Part shown: in pieces, positions 1 to 11,767 of the stretch | Layout: every line of letters begins with the position of its first letter | Numbering within the stretch: the first letter of the stretch is position 1 | Source of the DNA: Gaertneriomyces semiglobifer | Taxonomy: Eukaryota; Chytridiomycota; Chytridiomycetes; Spizellomycetales; Spizellomycetaceae | Length of the DNA: 64,000 nt | Assembly (NCBI GenBank): GCA_025558075.1 | Contig: JAHLKF010000002.1 | Coordinates: forward strand, 868,001-932,000 | Reading direction: 5' to 3' | Notes under the pieces: generated by a model | Seen by the model: the letters and a program-made list of their open reading frames with translations, nothing else | Told to the model about the DNA's origin: nothing | Database searches by the model: none | Program-made: the position numbers and the translations under genes

Positions 1-200
1 ACTTTGCACCCGCTCCAGGACGGTATGGACAACAAGCGCTTGTAAGGAATGGAGAAAGTGGAAGGGAGAGCGAGGGGAGGTCCCCTTTTATACACGCGTT
101 CTCGCGAGGGTCGCCATGGTCACGAATGTGTGGCACAGCGTCATCTGTTTGGTGGCACAGCGTAATCTATGAGTGGCACAGTTAAATGACAGGTGTCATC
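1..200 (-). promoter_or_regulatory. Promoter-like region of a gene leaving the window leftwards
   Basis: On the minus strand a TATA-like GTATAAAAG lies at 85-93, and an open stretch downstream reads ...VLERVQ... to base 1. The word gcacccgctc (6-15) and the minus-strand TATA box recur at 41890-41899 and 42046-42054, where a broken nuclease-like fragment lies. I infer the start of a second copy of that family, running off the window. Three GGCACAG words lie upstream at about 132-183. No complete product can be named. Confidence 0.35.
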
Positions 201-827
201 GATAACGCGAACCCTTCAAAGTCATCTCCGCGGGCAGGAGTGGAGCTAACCGACGAGGTTCACCGAAGGCGGTATCCCGAAGTCAACTGACGTCCACTCA
301 TCAGCATTCGGCCGGCGAGATGGGGGCGCTGTGTTCTTGACATCTTGTTAAGCATCCTGATGTTTCAAGTTGGATTCAGAGCAGTGAGTGGAAGTGTTCA
401 ACAGGACCCGATTTGTCCGACGATAGTCCACACTGGCACATGAATTGACGGGGGGAACTCCATCCGCTTCCCTTCCAAGACGTGGCATGCCGCCGACTCC
501 TCGCAATGCCTCGTCGCTATGCGTTTTCTTATGTGCGACGGCGTACGCTCAACGGACGCTGTAAAAGTTTGTTCATTGCACCGCGCAGTGCCCCGCGGCG
601 GAAATTTTACGAACGTCAAGTCCTTTCAACTTCACTTTCGAATTCTGCGAAACCGATGGTCTTCAGCTCATCACACGCATCTCAAACATCCCGCCATCTC
701 GCTTTTTTTTTCGTCGGCCTGGCGCTCGTATGACGATGCATGCGCCGCAGGTCTGCTGCAGAGTCGGGCGGATGGACTATGAGCTCTACGCCGCTCGGTC
801 TACGCTAACAATGCGCGAACGGTAGCA
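201..827. other. Intergenic, no gene recognised
   Basis: Short overlapping frames occur on both strands, but none shows family features or a plausible start and splice context. It probably holds the upstream region of the mannanase gene at 913. Confidence 0.5.
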
Positions 828-835
828 TATAAAAA
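828..835 (+). promoter_or_regulatory. TATA box of the mannanase gene
   Basis: TATAAAAA lies 78 bases upstream of the mannanase ATG at 913, a normal spacing for a strongly regulated secreted-enzyme gene. This is a sequence match only; no transcription start can be seen. Confidence 0.55.
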
Positions 836-912
836 TGGGATGATTGGGACGATACTGCCTGCTGGGTCTCTACAGAGCTAGCGCATCTAGTGAAATCTAG
901 ACCTCTACCACA

Positions 913-2672
913 ATGCATTTAGCACCATCGGTATGGCTAGGCCTCGCTTCATTGGGCATAACTGCAAGTGCTGCACCGGTTGAGACTCGCACCTCATCGC
1001 TGGCTGCGTTGGATGGCTTTGTCAAAGTGAATGGAAGTGGCTTCACTGTGAACGGCAGGTGGGTATCAATTTATTATCATGCGCGCACTCAATTCAAAAC
1101 TCTAACGATGTTATAGTCCATTCAAGTTTCACGGCACAAACAACTACTACCTGCCTGTAAATAGCAAGCAATTAACGGATGAATTCTTCCCAATTGCGGA
1201 ATCGCTGCAGATCCAAGTCATCCGCACATGGGCGTTCGCTGATACCCTGGCGTCACAGGCAGGCAAAAACGGAATTTGGTTTCAATCCTTCAATGGCACA
1301 GACGTCAAGATTAACGAGGGTGACGATGGATTGAAAATGCTGGATTACGTTGTAGAGCAATCCGGAAAGAGAGGCATGAAGCTGGTCTTGGCCTTGGTGA
1401 ACAACTGGAGCGATTTTGGTGGGATGGACCTCTATGTCGAAGCTATGGGTGGTACAACGCATGGCGATTTTTATACGAATGATAAAGTCAAGCAGTAAGT
1501 GATCTTTGCTATTCCAAGTTAACACAGCAGACTATACAGATTCACTGACGTTCATTCCGCAATGCTACTAAAGGACTTACATGAACTACGCCAAGAACAT
1601 CGTAACCCGAAAGAACTCATTGACCGGCGTCCCTTATAACGAAGATCCCGCAATTTTCGCCTGGGAACTCACGAACGAAGCCCGCTGCAAAGGCAGCAAA
1701 CTCGAACGAGGCGACAACTGTTCACCCGCGACTATCGCGTCATGGATGACAGAAATGTCCGCATTCGTCAAATCCCTCGATTCGAACCATCTTGTTACTA
1801 CTGGCGATGAAGGATTCTACGCCAGGCCTGACCAAGCATACCCCGATAATGGCTCCGATGGTGTTGACATTGAGAAACACATGCAAATCCCGACGATCGA
1901 TTATGGCACATTTCACACATACCCCGAGCATTTCAAGCGGGACCCAAAGACCTATGGCCCTCAAACCGTGCGCGACCACTCTGCCACGGCCGAAAAATTC
2001 GGAAAGCCCATCGTGTGGGAGGAATATGGATTGATAGCGAAAGATACCAGAGCTGAGATTATCCCAGAATGGCACGCCGCTGTTCGGCAGAGCGCCATTT
2101 CGGGAACTTTGGTGTGGATGGTGGCTGGTCCATCATACCCTGATTTTGACGGGTTCACAGTGCACCCCGATGATCCATTCATTCAGCAACTCATCAAGGA
2201 CCCGATTGCTGCGATCACCAGCGGTAATTCACCTGGTGATGGCGGTCCTCCCAGTCCTACCAGCCCTGAAACTCCTCCTATTAGTACTGGTACTAGTACT
2301 CCGGGATCGTCGGCTGCTCTCTGTGCTGGCACCACTATCACTGCAACAGATGCCTCTGCTCGTGCCTGGGGCTTTGAGAATGGCCAGTCGTGCCTGATGG
2401 CCACTTGCACCAGCACAACCATCACAAAAACAGACACGGCTGGCCGCGCCTGGGGTTTCGAAAACGGCAAGTCATGTCTGGTTCCCACTTGCGGTAGCAC
2501 GAGGACCATTACAGCTACGGACTCGTCGGCTCGCCCATGGGGGTTTGAAAACGGCAGGTCATGTTTGATTCCCACTTGCAGTCGTGGTAGCGCTACGGCC
2601 GTTACCTCTGTGGATAGTCAGGGACGTCGCTGGGGATTTGAAAATGGGTTTTCATGCCTCATTGCTCGGTGA
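913..2672 (+). CDS. Secreted GH5 endo-beta-1,4-mannanase-like enzyme with four C-terminal WGFENG modules
   Basis: Spliced from exons 913-1058, 1117-1494 and 1574-2672 into about 540 residues. The N-terminus is a signal peptide (MHLAPSVWLGLASLGITASA). The catalytic domain resembles GH5 mannanases: GTNNYY near the start, the acid/base Glu in LTNEARC (E210) and the nucleophile region WEEYG (E324/E325). It is expected to hydrolyse internal mannan bonds outside the cell. A Pro/Ser/Thr/Gly linker follows. Four tandem repeats of about 33 residues then run to the end, each with a D-x-x-[AG]-R-x-WGFENG-x-SCL pattern and paired cysteines. The repeats resemble part of CBM10/fungal dockerin modules but lack their usual cysteine set, so their role (carbohydrate or protein binding) is inference. 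The enzyme class is confident; exact specificity is less so. Confidence 0.85.
2300..2667 (+). repeat. Four tandem protein modules (WGFENGxSC) in the mannanase tail
   Basis: Four in-frame units of roughly 33 residues carry WGFENGQSCL, WGFENGKSCL, WGFENGRSCL and WGFENGFSCL. The first three are followed by x-TC, making a disulfide-type Cys pair between neighbours. The DNA copies have diverged while the protein motif is kept, suggesting purifying selection rather than a fresh duplication. Confidence 0.8.
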
Positions 2673-3140
2673 TGTATGTTGTTAGACGATAGAGTGTGAT
2701 CATAGATAGTGTCCGTTCAGTCTTCGCTTCGGCATGCAGCCGAATGCGTAATATACCTCGTTCAGTGTGAACCACTTTGCGGAAATTTGTGATCTGACAA
2801 AACGCACTGGCACCCACCCACAACAGAGCCTACACTTGCAATGCCAGAACATAAGAGGTCACATCCATTAAGAATTCAGTCCAGGCACTCCCACTTCCAA
2901 CTCTTCACAAAATCAGGTATTCAGCGAACGCATATAATGCTAAAAGACTAAAACAACGAATAACCAGCATGCTTGCTTCAAACTTCTATCCTATCCACAC
3001 AACATGGTCTATTGCTTTACAGTTGGTGGGAGTACGGAAGCTTCTGCAAGTTTCCATAGGCAACCACTGCCGGCGTGGCAGAGGTAGCTTGCTTTGCGAG
3101 CTGCGAAGAGATGGCAATGTTAGTAAAATTCAAAATGGGC
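2673..3140. other. Intergenic between convergent genes
   Basis: This is the 3' region shared by the mannanase (+) and QCR2 (-) genes. I see no further gene; short plus-strand frames overlapping the QCR2 end are shadows. Confidence 0.6.
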
Positions 3141-4751
3141 CTACTTCATGCAGTGAACAATGGGACTTGCCTTTTGAATGTCAGCGACGGAAACCTTCTT
3201 AATCGCTTCTGCAACTTCCGCCTTGATATCAGCACCACTCAGTACGCGCTTTGCAACCTCTGCAACCTTAACGTCCCTCGTCAAGCTCTCCTCTGCATCC
3301 ACAATGGCGATACTTCTTGCCCTCTTGAGTGCCTCTTCGCTGATACCCTTGTCTGCAACTCCCTTCAGCGCAGAAACAGCCTTCTGGGCGGCAGTTTTGA
3401 TCTCGCCGGCATCACCCTTCAAGTAAATACCGAGAAGACCGGCATCAGAGTATGCGGCGTCAAAAGCGGTGGCAGAAGTTTTGGAAGTTGCCGCTGAAGC
3501 AAGTAATCCCGCTGATCCAGAGAGAGATCCCCACTTCAGACGACGGGAGCCGTCAAGGAGGGCACGGAGGACAAGGGCGGCAGGGTAGGAAGCGTCGGTG
3601 AAGGAAACGGAAGGGAATGCGATAGCAAAGTGACTCTCGGCTTTGGGACCGGCGTCGAAACGGAGCTCGCCACCCTGGAATTTGGCGGCAGCAGGTGTAG
3701 TGGAAGTGGCAGCTGCCTTGTCAACGGAAACCTTTGCAAGAGTCTCCTCAACCAAGGACGTCAAGTCTTCATGAGAAATCCCACATCCAACAACGGCGAT
3801 GCGGTCAGCGGTGAAGTTCTTCTTAGCAAACTCGAACAAATCAGACTGCTTCAATGCCTTTGTAGCGGGAGCGGATGGGAAAAGCGGGTTGCCAAGTCCA
3901 GTGTGGAAAGCGGCCTGGTGGAGGGCGTCTAAAACCTTTGTCGTCGGCTCAGCAGTAGCGGCAGCAGCTTCTTCAACAACGGCAGACCGTGTGTGCAAGA
4001 ACTCGTACGGGTACATGTGCTTGTTGAAGACCTGTTCCAACAGCGTTGGGACGGCGTCGACACTGTAAGGTTTGTTTAACGGCGATATTCAGAATGCAAA
4101 ATTCCCCGGAAAGTGTGCTTACGCGTTGTCTCTCAAGAAATCGGAGGCAATGATGAGTTCCTCCCTGTTCAAGGCAGTGTATAAGGTATCACCGCGCAAT
4201 TCGGTTTCACGGACAGTGCGTGTAATGTTGTCACCCGGGACATTCTAGCATAGATATCCAATGATTAGTCGTTATGCGTCTTTGAGAACGATTTCTTCAA
4301 TCATAAGCACACTATGGCATCTTCGGGTTATTTGCGACAACTGCCTGCATTCACCCATGTCATATTGCTAGTTGTCCGCACCATGTAACCTCCATGATCA
4401 CACAAGCACACAGCACATCTCCAAAAGGGAGATCCAATGGTATAGACAGAAACTTACCCTCACAAGAACTCTCTTCCAGAACCCAGCAGCACCAGGGGCT
4501 TCTGTGCTCTCAAACCTAGGGCCGGCCTTCAATACGACAGCAACGGTACCAACGGGTCCCAAATCGTCGACAGTAGCAACAGTAATTCCCTGGGAGGTTT
4601 TGGAGACCTGGCGTTGTACCTTTGGCGCGACGGCAGGCTGGTCACCCTTACGAGAGTATCCTAGGGATGAGTGGGATGGCGTCAAGACGGCATACTGTCG
4701 CGTTTGCTGGGCGACCCGCAGGAGACGGGATGATGTGCGAGTGGAGAGCAT
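3141..4751 (-). CDS. QCR2: Cytochrome bc1 complex core protein 2 (QCR2/UQCRC2), mitochondrial
   Basis: Exons (minus) 4751-4458, 4244-4123 and 4062-3141 give about 445 residues. The protein begins with an Arg/Ser-rich mitochondrial presequence (MLSTRTSSRLLRVAQQTRQY). An M16-peptidase-like fold follows: GPVGTVAVVLKAGPRFE, TELRGDTLYTALNREEL and a C-terminal half with VGCGISHEDL and QGGELRFDAG. The HxxEH zinc motif of active processing peptidases is absent, which fits the non-catalytic core 2 subunit of respiratory complex III in the inner membrane. It is convergent with the mannanase gene. Core 1 or MPP-beta is less likely because of the missing zinc site. Confidence 0.85.
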
Positions 4752-5441
4752 TGTACAGCTATGTGTTCCAATGTGAAATGGTATTTGGGGACAGAGGACT
4801 CTAAGAATGTGTGCTACTACTTGAAAGTGTGGGGTAAATTAACCGATCTACGATGGAGTAAATCGTCCGCTGATGGAGTCTCACCTTCACACAGAGCCGA
4901 CAGCCGGGACAGGAAAGGGGATTAAGGGAAAATGAGGAAAGACAGTCAGTCGACTAAAATGCAGGACGTAGCCCTGTTTTCCCGTATCGTCGTCGTCGTC
5001 GTCGTCGTCGTCGCCGGTGCGTTTTGGCCGATTCTTCAAAGTCGCTCGCAGCATTCGCCTCCCCGCATCGCGTTGCCATAGATCTCGGATATTGCCGGTT
5101 ATAACGTCGGTGATAAATTGGGTAATTAGGTCACATGATGCACGTGTACGCACGGGACAAAGTCATATGATTAGATGTGTCTCTTTGAAGAAAGTTCATC
5201 GAAGACTCGATCATAACAATTCACACTCCATTTGCTGAGGGAGAATAGGTATTGGGATGTAAGCATGTCAGATCCTTTTGCGGTACCGCGGGATTTCCTT
5301 GCTGTATGAGAATGATTGAAGAGATGGAGGTGTAGTAGATCTACTACGAAGACCCATCGGAGAACTCATTGGAGAAAGAAATCTGAATGGTTCAAAGTGC
5401 AATCGAACGGGCAGAATTCATCATCGTCAATTATGGCACCG
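4752..5441. other. Intergenic with GTC microsatellite
   Basis: It contains (GTC)n at about 4988-5012 and a short palindrome around 5331-5344 (tagtagatctacta). No convincing gene: the minus-strand frame crossing the microsatellite encodes a poly-Asp tract and looks accidental. Confidence 0.5.
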
Positions 5442-5705
5442 TTAGCATTTTGAATCGGTCCAATGATGAGCGGCTCTAGGAACCTCAATGAGGACATCCT
5501 ATAATTCCAAGAATTCCTATTCAACTGAGAGACTCACCTTGATCGTTGTGCCATAACTCACAGGAAATCCCTCATCTTCACATCTTTCGTTCGCCCAAAG
5601 TACCTTTTGAGCGTCGATCAAAGTTACAAGTTCGTCGCAAGTAAAAAGTCTGCGCGTGAAACCGCGGTGACTTCCTTCCTCAACTTGCCTCTCCATCGTT
5701 GGCAT
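5442..5705 (-). CDS. Small hypothetical protein (~74 aa)
   Basis: Exon 1 is 5705-5538, ending at a perfect GTGAGT donor. A ~39-bp intron ends in TATAG and exon 2 (5498-5442) stays in frame to a stop. The product starts MPTMERQVEEG and includes ELVTLIDAQKVLWANE, an amphipathic helix-like stretch. I do not recognise a family. The intron is short, and an alternative frame through exon 2 is also open, so the C-terminus is uncertain. It is divergent from the acyltransferase-like gene at 5874, so the two may share a promoter of about 170 bp. Confidence 0.4.
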
Positions 5706-5873
5706 TACTAGCAGCTGAGCGCCTCCTCGAGGGGCCTGTCGGATGTGGGCTCTCGGGGCAGCAGACTGTGAAGCTTACGTCAAGGACAGAGAGATCTCTC
5801 ACATTTATTAGACATTACAACATCAGTGGGCCGGTGGCCGGCCATGGTATAGGTCGGGCTTTTGACGTCGCAA

Positions 5874-7413
5874 ATGGATTCCACCAACTTACTCAGCCTG
5901 GCATGGAGGTTTCCCGAAGCCGCAAAGTATGCCTGGCAGGCACATCGCAAGTGCAAAGAATTTGCAGCATCGCTATCGCCGGACGTCCGTGGCCGCATCA
6001 AATGGGCCTGGGACAAGGGATTAGAATCTAGCTTGGTCGTCAAAAAGTAAGTCGCACCAATCCCATGCATACTTTATGCTTTTCATGTCTGAAAACAGCT
6101 GCTTATGGCGTATCCGTATCACTAGGACGGCCGAGAAAGTCTACTGCGATGTCATTGCGTTTCCGTATCAAGCACCCACCGAATGGACACAACCAACTAG
6201 CCTCATACTATCACCTCTAGCACGCCTCATACTCTTCTTTCTTCCTGTCTCGTCAGACTGGGAAAGTAGCTTTCCCAAAGATGGGAAGGTTCTTTTTATA
6301 TGCAATTCGTATTATTCATTGGAAGTGCCTGCCGTGCATTCTGCCATTTACATGCAGACAGGCCGATTGGTCCGATTTACAGTGGACCCCTTACGTGAGT
6401 TGGACTTACGGATCTCTCTTTTTCCGAACGATGTCTGAATGAATACTACGTCTCCTTAGACTTCAAGCTGCCAGTGTGGAAGCATGTCTTAGAATATCGT
6501 AAGTATCAAGCATGTAAACGTTGCCGTCGGCCAACCCCCTCACCATTTTGCCCACGTAGTTGGTGCGGTCCCTGAATCTCCCAGCATCCTGCCGGAGCTT
6601 ATGTCTGCTGGCTTCACGGTCATCGTATACGTTCCGGAACCGCCTCGTGCTATCGAAGGCAAACCGTTGATAGAAGATGCTTCAGAAGAACGATCATTAG
6701 GGCCTGCGCTTAACATTCAATGCGCAACGTGGGCTCTTGAAAAAGGTAAATGCATTTGTTTGACGCATTTGGTGGAACATGCCCTAACTTCTAGTCTAGG
6801 GTATTCTGTTATACCTGCCACTGCCATTGGTGCCTCTGATATGTTCCGAGTATTATGTGAAGTTCCACCTCTTCCAGAAATATCGCTACCAACAGTGACC
6901 TCGCTTACTAAACCTTGGACCCTCAAGCTTAAGCGACCGTCAATGCCTTCACCTCAAAATTCCAATAGAAGATTACGGGTGATTGTACCACGCTCCTACC
7001 AACGCCAGTACGTTCGATTCGCTGCCGCCAAAGGTACACGAGGGACGTCTCGCAAAGTCCTGGAAAAGGAGTGTGCCATTTTGTTGGGCAAGATGAGCTT
7101 GACTCAATTTAGCGACGAAGAACTCGCCAGCGCCCTCGCTTTCAATATGCGCTTTGCCACCGAGACCAATTATCTGTACTTGTGCGAAGCCCGAGAGGAG
7201 GATCCCCGACGCCATGTTCTCGCTCCATTATGGAAAGCCGTCCGGCGAAGCGGTGATCTCGTGGTGTACGCCGAACAAAAGTATCTTGGAGGGAAGCAAA
7301 TGATACGCCGTAAAAGTGCCATTGGATTGCGTGCACTGGCTGATTTCGTTGATGTTCCACCTCTTCAACCACCAAGTTACGACGAGACTTGTGTGCCTCA
7401 GGTAGCATGTTAG
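5874..7413 (+). CDS. Lysophospholipid/diacylglycerol acyltransferase-like (LPLAT) protein with altered catalytic motif
   Basis: Exons 5874-6046, 6099-6394, 6460-6498, 6560-6745 and 6800-7413 give about 435 residues. The order of blocks matches TMEM68/DGAT-type LPLAT proteins: VLFICNSYYSLEVP, GRLVRFTVDPLHFKLPVW, YLGAVPESP, FTVIVYVPEP, then GYSVIPATAIGASDMFRV. In active members the first block holds the catalytic H-x4-D; here it reads S128-x4-E133, and the usual FPGG block is VPEP. Acyltransferase activity is therefore doubtful, and it may be a pseudoenzyme or a lipid-binding relative. A C-terminal ~200-residue region (SQRQYVRFAAAKGTRG onward) is unassigned. The start ATG was chosen because upstream codons in frame lack an ATG. 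Confidence 0.6.
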
Positions 7414-7503
7414 CCTCGTCGTGGGTGAAGCGAACCCGCTATGTACATTTGGTCCTATTCGACTGCAACGTAATATAGTCACAGTTTTTGGTAGCGTTTT
7501 GGG

Positions 7504-8558
7504 TTACTGCCCATCAAGACCCATCGGGTTTGCAGATTCGAGTTCGTGGCAGACTGTGAACGTCCATGCTATCACCCAGCGCACAGTTTTGGCTTGCTGC
7601 AACGTGAACACATGATACTCTGAACCATTTCCTTCCAGCTCGGCTGTGACCACAGTGACATCCTCTCTCCGTCCTATCAAAGACGTAAACCACCGAATTC
7701 GCTCTCTCGTCCGCGGCTTGGACGACTCCTTCACAAGCCTCAAGATGAATGCTGTTTCACCTCCTGGTGTGATCATTTCTGTGGAAGAACCCGTACAAAT
7801 CTAGGCAGGCTGAGTAAGCATCAACCGTTCAAACCCAAACGAGAGCGAGAGAACATATAAGCTTACAGCAAACGGGGGCCTTTCCTTTCCTTCTGATAAC
7901 ATTTTCATTTGTTCTTCGCTGGCATAGAATGGCGGGTTGCACATGCAAAAATCATAGCTGACCCCCTTCCCCAAAACTTTTGTCGACAGTATTTTAGTAG
8001 GATGATTCATCTTAACGAGAATCCGTTCCTGCAACTTGTTTCGCTCCACATTCGATGTAGCGTATGTGATATTACGCTCGTCTATGTCTAGCGCCAACAT
8101 CGACCATGTCACGTTGCGCTGACATGCTAGTAACGGGTAGATGCATGATGCGCCTGTTCCAATGTCAATCCCTCGAATGGTTGGGATCTGCTCTGTAGTT
8201 CTTGCAGGTGCTCCTTTTTTGACCAGATCCTCGATGAGCAAGACGTAGTCCAGTCGATTGGGAACAGGAGGACACAGGGAATCCAATGGAAACTCTACGC
8301 GGAGTTGAAAATCAACCCAGAGCAATGCGTAAGTCAGCTCTCGGAGTGCTTTGCGGTTTTTGAAATCCAATGTGCCTTTTCCATATTTGGTTTTACGAAT
8401 GCTAATAATGATATCGAAATGGTTAGTTCGTGTCAGACATTGGAAGGGGTGTTCCGTTTCCATTCATATCAGTGAACCTACTATGGTTGAAGAGGAGGGT
8501 GCTTTACGGCCAGCAATTCAAAGTCCGGTGGTGTCTTGTAAGGGTTTCGTTCATGCAT
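7504..8558 (-). CDS. METTL16: METTL16-type RNA N6-adenosine methyltransferase
   Basis: Exons (minus) 8558-8482, 8401-7867 and 7800-7504 give about 302 residues. Family landmarks are the N-terminal MHERNPYKTPPDFELLA, YGKGTLDFKNRKALRELT, the SAM site GIDIGTGASCIYPLL, the catalytic NPPF (residues 181-184) and CTGSSTEMITPGGE, RIRWFTS. In animals this family methylates U6 snRNA and hairpins of SAM-synthetase mRNA. The protein stops soon after the methyltransferase domain, so the vertebrate C-terminal VCR domain is absent. It is head to head with the gene at 8653, only ~94 bp away, so a shared bidirectional promoter is likely. Confidence 0.88.
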
Positions 8559-8652
8559 TCTGTTCAAGTTGGCGAACACTCGCGAACGTGCCCAAAAAAT
8601 ATTGAGGACTCCCAACACACACAGACATAACATTCGAGAGACCATCCAAACC
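8559..8652. promoter_or_regulatory. Compact bidirectional promoter
   Basis: Only ~94 bp separate the METTL16 start (minus) and the Tim17-like start (plus). No TATA box is visible. Both 5' UTRs and the promoter elements must fit here or overlap the neighbouring gene. Confidence 0.5.
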
Positions 8653-9632
8653 ATGACAGACGAGATAACAATGGCCTCGGCAACGCCGCAGCAGCCTTCT
8701 GCGCCAGGCATTTTTGAAACGCCCACCCGCAACTCCGCGCGGTTCGTAATCGAAAGCACGACGATCGCCGGACTGACCGGTGCATCTCTCGGGTCCCTTC
8801 TAGCTGCAGCGCGAGGGCAGTCCAAACCAGCATATGCGTTCAGTATGGGCGCTAACTGGGTAGTCGTTTCTGCGCCGTTTTTTGGTATGAAATTTGTTCG
8901 TTTATTGCCTTGTGCCCATCTTCGAATCTGACGTCGATCTTTGCATATCAGCGATTCGTGAGGGTGTCCTCCATTACCGATACGCACAGAACATGAAGAA
9001 TGGTCTAGACAGCTTTAAGTTCAGGGACAAGGATGACTTGATTGCGAGCATCTCTTCTGGTGCCATCGTCGGTGCCGGCCTGGGTTTTGTCTGGCGTAAG
9101 TTGCATGTTTCTCTTCTGGCAAAAACAGCATTTCTTTGTTTAACTATGGCTACGATGAATCTATATAGGCGGACCTAGAGCCATCATTGCCGGGTCTCTT
9201 ATGTATGCGGCGTTGGCATGTGGAGGACAGGCGATTTACAGTCTCATGCACCACTACCGGATAAAATCCGCTTTACAACAACGACTACAAGGTCCTGAAC
9301 AAGAGACCGCAACAGTAGATCCACATAAATGGTCGCTGACCGGGTTCTGGAAGATGGATATTGTCAAACCGGACAGAGGCGCCCCACCTGCGCCTGCCGC
9401 CGATTTCGATCCCATCGGAAGCCTGTTCAAATGGACAAGAGACAAGATCAACGATAGCGTTGATTTGCCTGATTGGGCGAGTCCATTAATGAATGCATGG
9501 GACATGGAATATAGGAAGAAGCTGAATGTCCGATTGGACATTCTGACGGCCCATGTGGCAGAGCTGGAAGAGAACATCACAAGTCTGAAGCGGCAACTGG
9601 GTGAAACACCCCAACAACAAAACATTCAGTAG
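8653..9632 (+). CDS. Tim17/Tim22/Tim23-like mitochondrial membrane protein
   Basis: Exons 8653-8884, 8952-9095 and 9169-9632 give about 279 residues. Two hydrophobic, glycine-rich segments flank a central block (SGAIVGAGLGFVWRGPRAII, then AGSLMYAALACGGQAIYSL). This pattern fits the Tim17/22/23/PMP24 superfamily. The last ~90 residues are polar and end in a predicted coiled coil (RLDILTAHVAELEENITSLK). The family assignment rests on pattern, not on a named ortholog; an inner-membrane location is inferred. The start ATG is the first in frame after the promoter shared with METTL16. Confidence 0.55.
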
Positions 9633-9741
9633 TAGCAAGATTAAGTATAGGTAGAGATTCATGATGATAATTATTTGCATTTGTACATAGTAGGGATTGC
9701 CAAAACATTAGGTACAGCGCTGAACAATGCCAATTCTAGCT

Positions 9742-11503
<1,762 letters not shown>

Positions 11504-11767
11504 CGTGACCGCAGCTCTCTCGTATCTCCCTGTCCCTGTGTGTACCTATTCGCGAATGCGTGTTCCCGTTGGCCCAAGGCAGCAAGTTGCCGTTGAGACC
11601 AAAGTTCGGCGGGCCTCAACTTACCCGTAATTTGCTTATGTCATCAATATTCTACATGACTGTGCCATAGACTTATTCGATCACGCAAATGAAAAGGTAT
11701 TGATAAGTAGGAAGTTGGCTCTGAGTGATAATTAACAGAGCATATTCAACCCAAAAGCGAAGCAAAA

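Noticed and set aside
4988..5153. Minus-strand ORF with a poly-Asp tract
   Set aside because: Produced by the GTC microsatellite; no conserved flanks.
8569..8987. Minus-strand ORF covering the Tim17-like first exon
   Set aside because: Overlaps a better supported plus gene and contains the METTL16 first exon only at its end.
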